DNA from: DAIODI01 sp046349255
GTDB lineage: Bacteria > Pseudomonadota > Alphaproteobacteria > Rhizobiales > Aestuariivirgaceae
Reading direction: 5' to 3'
DNA: 64,000 nt
Assembly: GCA_046349255.1 (NCBI GenBank)
Contig: JAXMCR010000004.1
Location: forward strand, 186,001 to 250,000
Below, piece by piece: positions 7,638 through 16,948 of this stretch (positions within the stretch are counted from its first letter, which is position 1; each line of letters begins with the position of its first letter). A model generated the notes under the pieces. It worked only from the letters and a program-made list of their open reading frames with translations, did no database searches and had not been told where the DNA came from. A program made the position numbers and the translations under genes.

Positions 7638-9857
7638 ATGCCAAAGCACTTTTCGATGACCGTCGGCGAGGACGGCGTTGCCGTCGTGACCTTCGACAGT
7701 GCCGGTCGCCCGGTGAACCTTTTTGACGAGTCGGCGATCGAGGAACTTGCCGGAGTGATCGACCGGGTGATCGCGGATCCCGCGGTGAAGGGCGTGCTGC
7801 TGCGGTCGGGCAAGCCCGACATGTTCTGCGCCGGAGCCGACGTCACCCTGCTCGAGCGGCTGATCGGTCAGTACCACGACGATGTGCGCGTCGCGGGCGA
7901 GGAAGCGGCGACGCGGTCGCTGCAGGAGCGCTCCTCCGTGCTCTCGCGCCTTCTCCGGAAGCTCGAGACCGGCGGGAAGCCAGTCGTCGTCGTCATCACC
8001 GGGCCGGCGATGGGCGGTGGTCTGGAGTTGGCGCTCGCGTGTCACCATCGCATTGCCGAAGACAGCCCGAAGGTGAAGCTGGCGCTGCCGGAAGCGACGA
8101 TCGGCGTGCTTCCGGGGGCCGGCGGAACGCAGCGCCTGCCGCGTCTTGCAGGGCCCGAAGCGGCGCTCGCCATGATGCTGAAGGGCCGCGCCATCGGCGC
8201 CGCGGAGGCGCTGAAGACCGGCGTCGTCCACCAGGTCGCGCCGAAGGGCGAGGGCGAGACGGCGGCGCGAGCCTGGCTGAAGGGCGCGCCGTCCGCTGTC
8301 CAGACATGGGACGCGAAGGGCTACAGGCTCAAGGGCGGCGAGGTCTACTCGGCCGAAGGCATGCGGCTGTGGCCCGCGATCAACGCGCTCTATCGAAAGG
8401 AGACGTACGATCTCTACGAGGGCCGTCGCGGTGTCTTGAAGGCGGTGTACGACGGGCTCACCTGCAAGTCGATGGATGCCGCGCTCAAGGCCGAGGAGCA
8501 ACGCTTCACCGAAGTGCTGCGCGGTGCGCAGGCCCCCACGCAAATTCGCACGATGTTCCATTCGATGCGCGCGCTCGCCGGTGGCGACCGTCGCCCGAAG
8601 GATGTGCCGCAGCGCAAGGTCCAGCGGCTCGGCATCGTCGGGGCAGGCTTCATGGGATCGGGCATCGCGTACGTTTCGGCGCGCGCCGGCATCGATGTCG
8701 TGCTGCTCGACCGAGATCTCGCGCTTGCCGAGAAGGGGAAGGCACATTCGGCGAGCGTCCTTGATCGTGACATCGCACGCGGCGCAGCGACCGAGGATGC
8801 AAAGCAGAAGACGCTCGCCCGCATTCATCCGGCCGCGGACTATCAGGCGCTTGCCGCGTGCGACCTCGTGATCGAGGCCGTGTTCGAGAGCCGGGAAGTC
8901 AAGAAGCCGGTGCTCGAGGCGATCGACGCCGTGCTGAAGCCGTATGCGTTTCCCGCCTCCAACACCTCGACGCTGCCGATCACCTCGCTTGCGGCCTTGA
9001 CGAAGCGCCCGTCGCGCTTCATCGGCATCCACTTCTTCTCGCCCGTCGACCGCATGCAGCTCGTCGAGCTGATCATGGGCAAGGAGACCGGGCCCGAAGC
9101 GCTGGCGCTCGCGATCGACTACGTGCGCCAGATCGGCAAGACGCCCATCGTCGTGAACGATAGCCGCGGGTTCTTCACCTCGCGCGTCGTCACGACCTAC
9201 ATGGCGGAAGGCCACCACATGCTGGCGGAAGGCGTGCCGCCGGCGCTGATCGAGAACGCCGCACGGATGGCCGGGATGCCGGTCGGGCCATTGGCGCTCA
9301 ACGACGAGGTGGCGCTCGACCTCACGTGGAAGATCATGCAGGCCACGAAGGCCGACCTTGGACCCGCCTACGAGGAAGGACCGATGGACTTCATCGTGGA
9401 CGAACTCGTGAACAAGCGAGGTCGCTTCGGACGCAAGAACGGGAAGGGCTTCTATGACTACCCCGAGGGTGCGAAGAAGAAGCTTTGGCCGGGCATCGGC
9501 GAGATCGCTCCGGCGCGGTCGGCCGACGGGTTCGACGTCGAGCTGCTCAAGGAACGGCTCATTCTCATCCAGGCGCTGGAGACCGCGCGCTGTTTCGAGG
9601 AGAAGGTGCTGACCGATCCGCGCGAGGCAGACGTCGGCGCGATCCTCGGCTTTGGCTACGCCCCATGGACGGGCGGACCGCTGTCCTGGATCGACATGGT
9701 GGGAGCCGCCCGTTTCGTCGCGCGCTGCCGGGCGCACGAGGCTGCACACGGAAAACGGTACGCACCCTGCCAGTGGCTGCTCGATATGGCGGCGAAAGGC
9801 GAGACCGTTTACCCAACTCGCGCAAACGGCGTAAAGAAGCGTCATGCTACCGCATGA
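7638..9857 (+). CDS. fadJ: Bifunctional enoyl-CoA hydratase / 3-hydroxyacyl-CoA dehydrogenase (FadJ-type)
   Basis: This 739-residue enzyme carries out the hydration and NAD-dependent oxidation steps of fatty-acid beta-oxidation. The N-terminal crotonase domain (about 1-190) has both acid residues, in MGGGLELALA and LALPEATIGVLPGAGG. The dehydrogenase domain starts with the NAD motif GIVGAGFMGSGIAY (about 331-344), has the catalytic His in HFFSPVDRMQ, and is followed by two C-terminal dehydrogenase repeats. Length and order match FadB/FadJ alpha subunits. ATG 7638 is chosen because MPKHFSMTVGEDGVAV aligns with the usual start. The thiolase partner and an acyl-CoA dehydrogenase, often neighbours in alphaproteobacteria, are not in this window. 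Confidence 0.92.
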   Translation: MPKHFSMTVGEDGVAVVTFDSAGRPVNLFDESAIEELAGVIDRVIADPAVKGVLLRSGKPDMFCAGADVTLLERLIGQYHDDVRVAGEEAATRSLQERSSVLSRLLRKLETGGKPVVVVITGPAMGGGLELALACHHRIAEDSPKVKLALPEATIGVLPGAGGTQRLPRLAGPEAALAMMLKGRAIGAAEALKTGVVHQVAPKGEGETAARAWLKGAPSAVQTWDAKGYRLKGGEVYSAEGMRLWPAINALYRKETYDLYEGRRGVLKAVYDGLTCKSMDAALKAEEQRFTEVLRGAQAPTQIRTMFHSMRALAGGDRRPKDVPQRKVQRLGIVGAGFMGSGIAYVSARAGIDVVLLDRDLALAEKGKAHSASVLDRDIARGAATEDAKQKTLARIHPAADYQALAACDLVIEAVFESREVKKPVLEAIDAVLKPYAFPASNTSTLPITSLAALTKRPSRFIGIHFFSPVDRMQLVELIMGKETGPEALALAIDYVRQIGKTPIVVNDSRGFFTSRVVTTYMAEGHHMLAEGVPPALIENAARMAGMPVGPLALNDEVALDLTWKIMQATKADLGPAYEEGPMDFIVDELVNKRGRFGRKNGKGFYDYPEGAKKKLWPGIGEIAPARSADGFDVELLKERLILIQALETARCFEEKVLTDPREADVGAILGFGYAPWTGGPLSWIDMVGAARFVARCRAHEAAHGKRYAPCQWLLDMAAKGETVYPTRANGVKKRHATA

Positions 9858-9949
9858 ATTGCGAAAATTTAAGGTTTCTCAACCCGAGTGACGTTGCGGC
9901 ACCTTCTACCACCGCTAGCATACCATCTGGTTCGTCTGGAGGATATGTC

Positions 9950-10753
9950 ATGGCTTGGGTCTCCAATAGCCTTGCGCTGGTGCTTGCGGTGTATATCGCG
10001 GGGATTGGGCCAGCGTGGGCGGCTCCCGGTGGAAAGACGGTCGGCGTGAAGCCACTCGCCACACTGATCACCGGCGGCGGCAGCAGCCAGCTCGCGGTTG
10101 GAAAGCTCGTCTACGGCGGCGACAAGATCACTACGGGTTCGGGTGGCGAGGCGCAGATCCTGTTTCCGGACAACACCAAGCTCGTCGTCGGCCCGGGGTC
10201 CTCGCTCGTCATCGACGACTACGTTGCGAACTCCGGCGGTTCGGCGAAGAAGCTCGCGCTGGGAGCCGCCGCCGGCGTGTTCCGCTTCGTTAGCGGCACG
10301 AGCCATGGCGCCTACTCGATCAATACGCCGTCCGCGACGTTCGGTATCCGCGGCACGGCCTTCGACTTCGCGATCGTGAACCGGCGCACGCTCCTCCTGC
10401 AGTACCAGGGCGCGGTTAACCTGTGCGGCCGTGGCGGCTCGTGCGCTCTGGTGAACAACACGTGCGAGATCGCGGCGACGAACGAACGCGGCAAGCCGCT
10501 GAAGTCGACACAAGACGGTTTCGAGGTCGGCAACGCGGATCTCAAGAAAGCCTTTCGCTATGCCTTCTCGCAGGATTCGCTCGCAAGCAACTTCAGAATC
10601 GCGCGGGCGGGGAGTTGTCGTGACTCCGTGGGCCGCGCAGATCGCGCCGCGGCCGCATCGGCAGCATCTGCACCCTCGAGCTCTAAGGGGAGCAGCGGCC
10701 GCAGTGATCGGTCGCGCGGCGAAAGCGCTCCGAGCGGGGGCGGGTTCGACTGA
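9950..10753 (+). CDS. Secreted FecR-domain protein
   Basis: A 267-residue exported protein. ATG 9950 has GGAGG seven bases upstream and opens a signal peptide ending GPAWAAP (about residue 24). The mature part is a FecR beta-domain (about 40-190) with the hallmark motif NTPSATFGIRGTAFDF. The C-terminal 50 residues are Ser/Arg/Gly-rich low complexity (SAASAPSSSKGSSGRSDRSR). Classical FecR is an inner-membrane anti-sigma regulator for iron siderophore uptake, but this protein has no N-terminal anti-sigma domain and no fecI or TonB receptor gene beside it, so it belongs to the free-standing periplasmic or surface FecR-domain class of unknown role. A 93-base gap separates it from fadJ. Confidence 0.82.
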   Translation: MAWVSNSLALVLAVYIAGIGPAWAAPGGKTVGVKPLATLITGGGSSQLAVGKLVYGGDKITTGSGGEAQILFPDNTKLVVGPGSSLVIDDYVANSGGSAKKLALGAAAGVFRFVSGTSHGAYSINTPSATFGIRGTAFDFAIVNRRTLLLQYQGAVNLCGRGGSCALVNNTCEIAATNERGKPLKSTQDGFEVGNADLKKAFRYAFSQDSLASNFRIARAGSCRDSVGRADRAAAASAASAPSSSKGSSGRSDRSRGESAPSGGGFD

Positions 10754-10763
10754 GGCTTGACAG

Positions 10764-11870
10764 TTAGCGCGGGCCGTAGGGCCTGAAGTGTTTCGACAGC
10801 TTCAGCCCCTGACGCTGATAGTTCGACCCGATCCCCTGTCCGTATACGGATAGCGGTTTCTCGGAGAGCGGCTCGTAGATGAGCCGCCCTATGATCTGCC
10901 CATCTTCGAGGATGAACGGCACCTCGTGCGAGCGAACCTCGAGCACCGCGCGTGCGCCCTCGCCGCCGCCGGCCTGGTGCCCGAAGCCCGGATCGAAGAA
11001 GCCCGCGTAATGCACCCGGAACTCTCCGACGAGAGGGTTGAACGGCACCATCTCGGCGGCATGATCCGGCGGCACCCGCACCGCTTCCTTGGACGCGAGA
11101 ATGTAGAACTGGTCCGGATCGAGGATCAGGCTGCCAGTCCGATAGATCGGCTCCCAGTAATCGAGCACGTCGAGCGCGCCCACCTTGTCAACGTCGATCA
11201 GCCCGGAATGCGGCAGGGCGCGAAACCCGACGGGTTCGCCGGCGCGCGCCGGCGTGAGGTCCACCGTGAGGGCGATCCCGGCGTCGATGTCCGGCTCCCC
11301 CGACGTGACCAGCGGCTCGCGCGCGTGCAGCGCCCGGATCAGCGCGTCACCGTCGGACAGCGGCGCGCCGATGCGGAACCGGATCTGCGACAGGCGCGAT
11401 CCGGTACGCACGAGGATCGGAAAGGTCCGTGGACTGATCTCTGCGAACAGCGGCCCCGCATAGCCTTCCGGCACCGTGTCGAACGCGGTGGCGCGATCGA
11501 CGATGACACGCGTGAACACGTCGAGGCGGCCGGTCGAGCTCTTGGGGTTTGCAGCGGCCGAAATGTGCGCCGGCAGATCCAGCGACTCCATCAGCGGCAC
11601 GATGTAGACGCAGCCGGTTTCGAGAACGGCCCCGCGCTCGAGCGTTACCTCGTGCAAGACCAGCGATCTGAGCCGTTCCTCGACGGTGGCCCGCGGACCG
11701 GGCAGGAACGAGGCGCGCACGCGGTAGGCGACGGCGCCAAGCCTCAGGTCGAGGCTCGCCGGCTGTACCTGTCCCGCGACGTAGGGTGCGGCCGGGCGGA
11801 TGCCGCCGGCCTGCGTCAGCTGCTCGATCGCCTGCGACGGCAGGATGCCGCCGCGCGCTGCGCTTGCCAT
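10764..11870 (-). CDS. 2'-deoxycytidine 5'-triphosphate deaminase, double-domain type
   Basis: Predicted to deaminate dCTP to dUTP for thymidylate synthesis. At 368 residues it is about twice the size of E. coli Dcd and contains two dUTPase-fold units. The first (about 1-190) has QPASLDLRLG, the substrate motif NPKSSTGRLDVFTRVI and FAEISPR, in which the Glu corresponds to the catalytic position of Dcd. The second (about 200-368) keeps the shell motif HYAGFFDPGFG and AVLEVRSHEVP. This long form is the one annotated as dCTP deaminase across many alphaproteobacteria. It is convergent with the FecR gene (10-base gap) and divergent from apaG. Confidence 0.85.
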   Translation of the reverse strand: MASAARGGILPSQAIEQLTQAGGIRPAAPYVAGQVQPASLDLRLGAVAYRVRASFLPGPRATVEERLRSLVLHEVTLERGAVLETGCVYIVPLMESLDLPAHISAAANPKSSTGRLDVFTRVIVDRATAFDTVPEGYAGPLFAEISPRTFPILVRTGSRLSQIRFRIGAPLSDGDALIRALHAREPLVTSGEPDIDAGIALTVDLTPARAGEPVGFRALPHSGLIDVDKVGALDVLDYWEPIYRTGSLILDPDQFYILASKEAVRVPPDHAAEMVPFNPLVGEFRVHYAGFFDPGFGHQAGGGEGARAVLEVRSHEVPFILEDGQIIGRLIYEPLSEKPLSVYGQGIGSNYQRQGLKLSKHFRPYGPR

Positions 11871-12014
11871 GTGGTGCTGGTCCCCCTCGCGCTACCGTCC
11901 CACCTTTGCCGCAGGCGGCGATGCACCGCAAGCGAACCTGTGGAAAAGCGCCGGCGGGGCCGGTAGACTCGCGCGATGAAAGAATCGCTGGACGTACCGT
12001 CGGCAGGACAATCC

Positions 12015-12413
12015 ATGGCGTGCTACGAGCGCACCACACGGGCGATCAAGGTGAGCGTCGAACCGCAATACCTCGAGGACCGCTCGCGACCCGAGGACAA
12101 CTACTTCGTGTGGGCCTACACCATCACCATCGAGAACGGCGGCGCGGAAGCCGTGACGCTCAAGATGCGCTACTGGAAGATCGTAGACGCCCTCGGCCGC
12201 GTGCAGGAAGTGCGGGGCGCGGGCGTCGTCGGCGAGACGCCGACGCTTCCGCCGGGAGGCAGTTTCCGCTACACGTCCGGCGCGCCGCTCTCGACGCCCT
12301 CTGGCTTCATGTCGGGCGCCTACCAGATGGAGACCGAGACCGGCGAACCGTTCGACGTCGATATCCCGGCGTTCGCGCTCGACCGGCCCGACCAGCTCCA
12401 CCGGATCCACTGA
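12015..12413 (+). CDS. apaG: Co2+/Mg2+ efflux protein ApaG
   Basis: A 132-residue single-domain beta-sandwich protein. Family-typical stretches are NYFVWAYTITIENGG, RYWKIVDALGRVQEVRGAGV and TPSGFMSGAYQM followed by FDVDIPAFALD. ApaG is linked genetically to cobalt resistance and to Ap4A metabolism in enterobacteria; its biochemical activity is not settled. ATG 12015 (MACYERTTRAIKVSVEP) is preferred because it matches the start of family members and has AGGA six bases upstream; an in-frame ATG at 11976 would add 13 residues without counterpart. The stop is five bases before argE, indicating an operon. Confidence 0.9.
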   Translation: MACYERTTRAIKVSVEPQYLEDRSRPEDNYFVWAYTITIENGGAEAVTLKMRYWKIVDALGRVQEVRGAGVVGETPTLPPGGSFRYTSGAPLSTPSGFMSGAYQMETETGEPFDVDIPAFALDRPDQLHRIH

Positions 12414-12418
12414 GCGCC

Positions 12419-13600
12419 ATGCCGTCGCGATCGACCGCGGCCCTGCGCGCCGAGGCGCTCGATCTCCTCGCGAAGCTGGTCGCCTTCGACTCGACGATGC
12501 GTAACTCGAACCTTCCGATCCTCGACTTCATCCGCGACCATCTCGACCGCCTGGGCATCGCCTCGCTGCGGGTCGACTATGAGCCCGGCAAGGCCAATCT
12601 CTACGCGACGATCGGCCCCGATACCTCTGGCGGCGTGGTGCTCTCAGGCCACACCGACGTCGTGCCGGTGGATGGCCAGTCGTGGACGAGCGACCCGTTC
12701 GCGCTGACGGAGCGCGATGGGCGAGTCTACGGGCGCGGCGCTTGCGACATGAAGGGCTTTGTCGCCTGCTGCCTCGCCCTCGCGCCGCACTTCGCCGCGA
12801 AGGCGTCGGCTCTGAAGCGGCCGATCCACCTTGCCTTCTCCTGCGACGAGGAGGTCGGCTGCCGTGGCGTGCGTCCGCTCGTCGCCCACATCCGCGATCA
12901 CCTGCCGCTGCCGGCCGCCGTGATCGTCGGCGAGCCGACGATGATGGGGCTCGTCGATGCGCACAAGACGGCGATCTCCTACGAGACGGTCGTCACTGGC
13001 CATGAGGCGCACTCGAGCCTCGCGCACGAGGGCGTCAACGCCATCATGGTGGCGGGCGAGATCCTCGCCGAACTCAACCGCATCGACGCCGAGATGCGGG
13101 AGCGCGGCGACGCTTCAGGCCGCTTCGATCCGCCGTGGACGAGCGTGCACGTCGGGCTGATCGCCGGCGGCACTGCGCGCAACATCGTCCCGAAGCGCTG
13201 CGCCTTCTCGTGGGAGACGCGACTCCTGCCCGACTCCGACCCGGACGAGGTGCCGGTGCGTCTTGCCGCCTTCTGCTCGGGCCTCGAGCGGCGCATGCAG
13301 GCGAAGTTTCCCGAAACCGGCATCGCGACGCGGCGGCTGAACGCTGTTCCGGGACTCAAGCCCGATCCGGGGTCGCCCGCGGAGCGGCTCGCCCGACTGC
13401 TGACGGGCGCCAACACCGCCACCGCAGTGTCGTATGCGACGGAGGCGGGCCTCTTCCAGGAGGCCGGCATGTCGGCGATCATCTGCGGGCCCGGCTCGAT
13501 CGACCAGGCGCACAAGCCCGACGAATTCGTCGACATCGCGCAGCTCGAAGCCTGCGCCGCGATGCTCGGGCGTCTGCTCGATCACCTGACGGAAGGCTGA
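12419..13600 (+). CDS. argE: Acetylornithine deacetylase
   Basis: ArgE removes the acetyl group from N2-acetylornithine in arginine biosynthesis. The 393-residue product is an M20 zinc hydrolase: metal-ligand motifs SGHTDVVP, YGRGACDMKGF, DEEVGCRG and VGEPT occur in order (roughly residues 78-180), the dimerisation domain follows (about 185-300), and the last His-containing motif is AHKPDEF. Sequence and length fit the argE branch better than dapE. The gene is between apaG and a Nudix gene on the same strand with gaps of 5 and 6 bases, so the three are probably co-transcribed. Confidence 0.88.
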   Translation: MPSRSTAALRAEALDLLAKLVAFDSTMRNSNLPILDFIRDHLDRLGIASLRVDYEPGKANLYATIGPDTSGGVVLSGHTDVVPVDGQSWTSDPFALTERDGRVYGRGACDMKGFVACCLALAPHFAAKASALKRPIHLAFSCDEEVGCRGVRPLVAHIRDHLPLPAAVIVGEPTMMGLVDAHKTAISYETVVTGHEAHSSLAHEGVNAIMVAGEILAELNRIDAEMRERGDASGRFDPPWTSVHVGLIAGGTARNIVPKRCAFSWETRLLPDSDPDEVPVRLAAFCSGLERRMQAKFPETGIATRRLNAVPGLKPDPGSPAERLARLLTGANTATAVSYATEAGLFQEAGMSAIICGPGSIDQAHKPDEFVDIAQLEACAAMLGRLLDHLTEG

Positions 13601-13606
13601 GCCGGC

Positions 13607-14074
13607 GTGCCGACACCGTTCCGCCGCTTCCTCACGAAGGCGGTGATCCATCCGTGGTTCCGGGTCTCGCGCGGGTTGACGCTCGGCGTCCGCGGCATGG
13701 TGCTCGACGCCGACAATCGCGTGCTGCTGGTGCGCCAGAGCTACCATCCGGGCCTCGTGATGCCGGGCGGCGGCGTGGAGCGCGGCGAGACCGTTCGCAC
13801 CGCCCTCGAACGCGAGGTCGCGGAGGAGGCCAACGTCACGATCACCGGCGAGCCGCACCTGTTCGGCGTCTACTCGAACGAGGCCTTCTTCCGCGGCGAC
13901 CACGTGGTGCTCTTCGTTGTGCGCGCGTTCAAGGCGCGCCCGTTCACGCCGACGCGGGAGATCGTCGAGGCCGGCTTCCATCCCGTCGACCGCCTGCCGG
14001 CCGACGTCAGCGCTGGCACCCGGCGCCGGATCGCCGAGGTTCTGGAGGGGCGCCCGCCGGCCGCGACCTGGTAG
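13607..14074 (+). CDS. Nudix hydrolase
   Basis: A 155-residue Nudix protein that should cleave a nucleoside diphosphate linked to another group. The Nudix box is present as GGGVERGETVRTALEREV followed by AEEANV; all catalytic Glu residues are kept, while the Gly before the final hydrophobic residue is replaced by Asn. The N-terminus (FRRFLTKAVIHPWFRVSRGLTLGVRGMVLD) is typical of a subgroup common in alphaproteobacteria. The start is GTG 13607, six bases after argE stops. Substrate unknown. Confidence 0.82.
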   Translation: MPTPFRRFLTKAVIHPWFRVSRGLTLGVRGMVLDADNRVLLVRQSYHPGLVMPGGGVERGETVRTALEREVAEEANVTITGEPHLFGVYSNEAFFRGDHVVLFVVRAFKARPFTPTREIVEAGFHPVDRLPADVSAGTRRRIAEVLEGRPPAATW

Positions 14075-14257
14075 AAGGCCATTGAGATGGGAAACCGGGT
14101 GTGGTACCTGCGCATTTCTATCGACGTTGATCACGGGTTGCACCGGACGATGACCGGCCTGTTCGAACGACGACTGCGACGACGATGGCTCAGGGCCCGC
14201 GTGCCCGGCCGTCCAACCGCGTCCGTCTGAACGCCGGGTCCTCGAGGGGTTGCCGGC

Positions 14258-14884
14258 ATGGCAGGCGGAGGCAAGTCGCCGCCTGATCCGATCGCTGAGC
14301 ATCCCATGACGACCACGTCCTATTCCATCGAACCGCAGACGCCTGCCGACGAGCCCGCCATCGAGGCGTTGCTCGACCTCGCCTTCGGGCTGTCGCGGCG
14401 CACCAAGACCTCCTACCGCTTCCGGGAGGGAGAAACGGCCGTTCCCGGTCTCTCTTTCGTCGCGCGCCACGATGCCGTGCCCCTTGCCGGCACGATCAGC
14501 TTCTGGCGGCTGATCATCGGCGAGCAGCGTGCGCCGGCGCTCCTGCTGGGCCCGCTCGCCGTGCACCCCTCCCTCAACAACCTCGGCATCGGCCGCACGC
14601 TGATGGAGAAGGGCATCGCGCTCGCCCGGTTTCGGGGCGAGGGCCTGATCCTGCTCGTCGGGGATGAGCCCTATTACGGCCGCGTCGGCTTCAGGCCCGT
14701 GCCCGAGGGCCAGCTGATCTTTCCGGGCCCTGTCGACCCGAAGCGGCTTCTGTTCCTCGAACTGAAGCCCGGCGCGCTGGAGGAAGCCCAGGGACTGGTG
14801 TTGCCGCCCGGCCGCGTGAAGGCTGCGCGGGTCGGCGAGAGCGCCGCGTCAGCGGCCTTCGCGGTACCACATCAGGCTCACTAG
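14258..14884 (+). CDS. GNAT family N-acetyltransferase (YhbS-like)
   Basis: A 208-residue acetyl-CoA-dependent acetyltransferase. The fold's acetyl-CoA loop is seen as LGPLAVHPSLNNLGIGRTLM (about 105-124), preceded by the strand GTISFWRLIIG and followed by ILLVGDEPYYGRVGFRP, the pattern of the YhbS subgroup whose acceptor is unknown. ATG 14258 has GAGGGG eight bases upstream; an alternative ATG at 14306 lacks a clear ribosome site. The 3' end overlaps the convergent membrane-protein gene by 36 bases. The preceding 183 bases hold no recognisable gene. Confidence 0.83.
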   Translation: MAGGGKSPPDPIAEHPMTTTSYSIEPQTPADEPAIEALLDLAFGLSRRTKTSYRFREGETAVPGLSFVARHDAVPLAGTISFWRLIIGEQRAPALLLGPLAVHPSLNNLGIGRTLMEKGIALARFRGEGLILLVGDEPYYGRVGFRPVPEGQLIFPGPVDPKRLLFLELKPGALEEAQGLVLPPGRVKAARVGESAASAAFAVPHQAH

Positions 14885-16948
14885 CCCGAGCAGCAGCGCT
14901 AGCGTCAGCAGCGAACCGTAGAGCGGCACGCGCTCGACCGCCGTCACGCGGTAGGTGCCGTTCGCCTTGAAGCCGATCCAGCCGGAGCCCGCATACGCGC
15001 GGTCGGGCTTCACCATGGCGATGCGGGGCACGGCGAGCGAGCCGCCGTCCTTCAGCCAGACGATGCCGCCGCCGGTCGCCTCGACGGCGGGCTTCAGCGC
15101 CTCGTCGGTTGCGACCACCGCCGCCGTCTCGCGCGGATCGGCGCTGCCGGCCGCGGCGACGGCGGTCAGCTTGCCGTCCGCGAGCCTGTAGATGCCGGCT
15201 TCCTCCACTGGCGCCTGCCCGCGGAACACGCCGGGCTCCACTTCCTTCAGCGTCACCGTCTGCGCCTTGCCGGACGGGGCGGTCAGCGTCACGGGCGCTG
15301 CCTGCTTCTCCATCGTGCGCCGTTCGATCACGAGGTCGGAGCCCTTCTGCGTGCCCGACAACGCTTCCTCCTCGAGCTCCGGCTCCTTCATCGTCCAGTG
15401 CGCGAGGCGGCGCAAAAGCTCGGCCTGCGGGCCGCCGCCCTCGTAGCCGCGGGTCCACAGCCACGCATGATCCGAAAGCAGCAACGCGACGCGGCCCTGG
15501 CCCGAGCGCGAGAGCACCATCAGCGGCTTGTCGCCCGGCCCCGACATCACCGTTTCGCCGTTGCGCACCTCGGCGTCGACGATGCGGAACCAGCGGCCCC
15601 AGGTCGGGTCCTTTGCGGGCGCGCCGTTCTCGGCCACGCGCCCGGCTCCCGGCAGGTTGCGGGTCACGGGGTGGCGCTCGCCGCGCTCGGTCACCTGCGG
15701 ACGGAACGGTTCGACGGTGACGTTGCCGTCCGGCACGGCCGGCAGCACGGCCGAGAGCGGCGTGTTGTAGAGGCTGAAGGTCGAGGCGTAGTCCGGCCCG
15801 GCGTTGACGAGGACCGCGCCGCCCTTCTCGACGTAGTCGGCGATGTTGGCGATGTAGGCGAGCGGCAGCACGCCGCGCCGCTGGTAGCGGTCGAAGATGA
15901 TGAGGTCGAACTCGTTCAGCTTGTCGACGAACAGCTCGCGCGTCGGAAAGGCGATGAGTGACAGCTCGTTGATCGGCGTGCCGTCCTGCTTCTCGGGCGG
16001 GCGCAGGATCGTGAAGTGCACGAGGTCGACGGACGCATCCGCCTTGAGGAGGTTGCGCCAGGTGCGCTCGCCGGGGTGCGGTTCGCCCGAGACGAGCAGC
16101 ACGCGCAGGCGGTCGCGAATGCCCTCGATCGCGGCGATGGCGCGGTTGTTCTGCGCGGTGATCTCGCCCGGCGCCTCGCCCACCTGGAGCTCGATCAGGT
16201 TCGGCCCGCCGTGGCTCACGTTCACGCTCGTCTCGGCCGTCTGGCCGGGGGTGACGGCGACCGTCCCGGCCGGCTGGCCGTCGACGGAAACGGTGACATC
16301 GACCGGGCCCGACGGTGCGATCCCGTGGTCCTCTACCTTGAAGCGGATGGTCTGCTGTTGGCCGACGATCCCGAAGCGCGGCGCCTGTACGATGATCATG
16401 CGGCGGTCGATCTCGTTCTTCGAGCCGGTGATCAGCGCATGGATCGGCCCGCTGTAGCCGGGGAGCGGCGGCTTCGTCTCCGGCACGTCGTGCACCTGCC
16501 CGTCGGTGATCATCACCGCGCCTGCGAACCGCTCGGGGGGCACGTCCGCCAGCGCGTCGCGCAGCGCTTCGAAGAGCCGCGTGCCGTCCTCGCCGGACGT
16601 CACGCCGGAGCGCGCGGTGATGGTGCGGATCTCGAGGTTGGGGACCGCCTTCGCTTCCTCGGCGAGGCGGCGGGCGGCCTCCTCGGTTTCGGCTCTGCGG
16701 TCGCCGAACGACTGGCTCTGGCTCTCGTCGCGCACGATGACGGCGATATCGCCGATCGGCTGCCGGTCCTCGTTGAGGAGCGTCGGGCCCCACAGCGCGG
16801 CGAGCAATGCTGCGAGAGCGAGCGCGCGCAGAAGTGCGCCGCGCGCCCGGCTGACGATGCCCGCCGCGGCGAGAACGGCCGCGAGCGCGGTGAGCGTCCA
16901 CAACGCCGGTTCGGGAAGGAGGAGGGAGAACGCGACCTGCCAGTTCAC
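14849..16948 (-). CDS. GATase-like/vWA-like membrane protein of the MoxR cluster
   Basis: A 699-residue inner-membrane protein with two N-terminal spans (about 10-30 and 36-55), a large periplasmic part and one C-terminal span. The stretch IAVIVRDESQSQS (D74-E-S-Q-S) fits the DxSxS metal-binding loop of von Willebrand A domains, and AVMITDGQVHD fits the later vWA loop. Residues near 300-480 look like the class-I glutamine-amidotransferase-like fold found in this family (RVLLVSGEPHPGERTW, LNEFDLIIFDRY, EKGGAVLVNAG). It is the last gene of a four-gene operon and starts with a GTG overlapping the DUF4159 stop (GTGA). In alphaproteobacteria this gene always travels with moxR, DUF58 and DUF4159; the cellular role is not established. 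Confidence 0.8.
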   Translation of the reverse strand: MNWQVAFSLLLPEPALWTLTALAAVLAAAGIVSRARGALLRALALAALLAALWGPTLLNEDRQPIGDIAVIVRDESQSQSFGDRRAETEEAARRLAEEAKAVPNLEIRTITARSGVTSGEDGTRLFEALRDALADVPPERFAGAVMITDGQVHDVPETKPPLPGYSGPIHALITGSKNEIDRRMIIVQAPRFGIVGQQQTIRFKVEDHGIAPSGPVDVTVSVDGQPAGTVAVTPGQTAETSVNVSHGGPNLIELQVGEAPGEITAQNNRAIAAIEGIRDRLRVLLVSGEPHPGERTWRNLLKADASVDLVHFTILRPPEKQDGTPINELSLIAFPTRELFVDKLNEFDLIIFDRYQRRGVLPLAYIANIADYVEKGGAVLVNAGPDYASTFSLYNTPLSAVLPAVPDGNVTVEPFRPQVTERGERHPVTRNLPGAGRVAENGAPAKDPTWGRWFRIVDAEVRNGETVMSGPGDKPLMVLSRSGQGRVALLLSDHAWLWTRGYEGGGPQAELLRRLAHWTMKEPELEEEALSGTQKGSDLVIERRTMEKQAAPVTLTAPSGKAQTVTLKEVEPGVFRGQAPVEEAGIYRLADGKLTAVAAAGSADPRETAAVVATDEALKPAVEATGGGIVWLKDGGSLAVPRIAMVKPDRAYAGSGWIGFKANGTYRVTAVERVPLYGSLLTLALLLGLVSLMWYREGR

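Noticed and set aside
7569..9845. Very long open frame on the minus strand opposite fadJ
   Set aside because: It is antisense to a gene with full FadJ motifs; its translation is rich in Arg, His and Asp with no domain, as expected for an antisense frame in GC-rich DNA.
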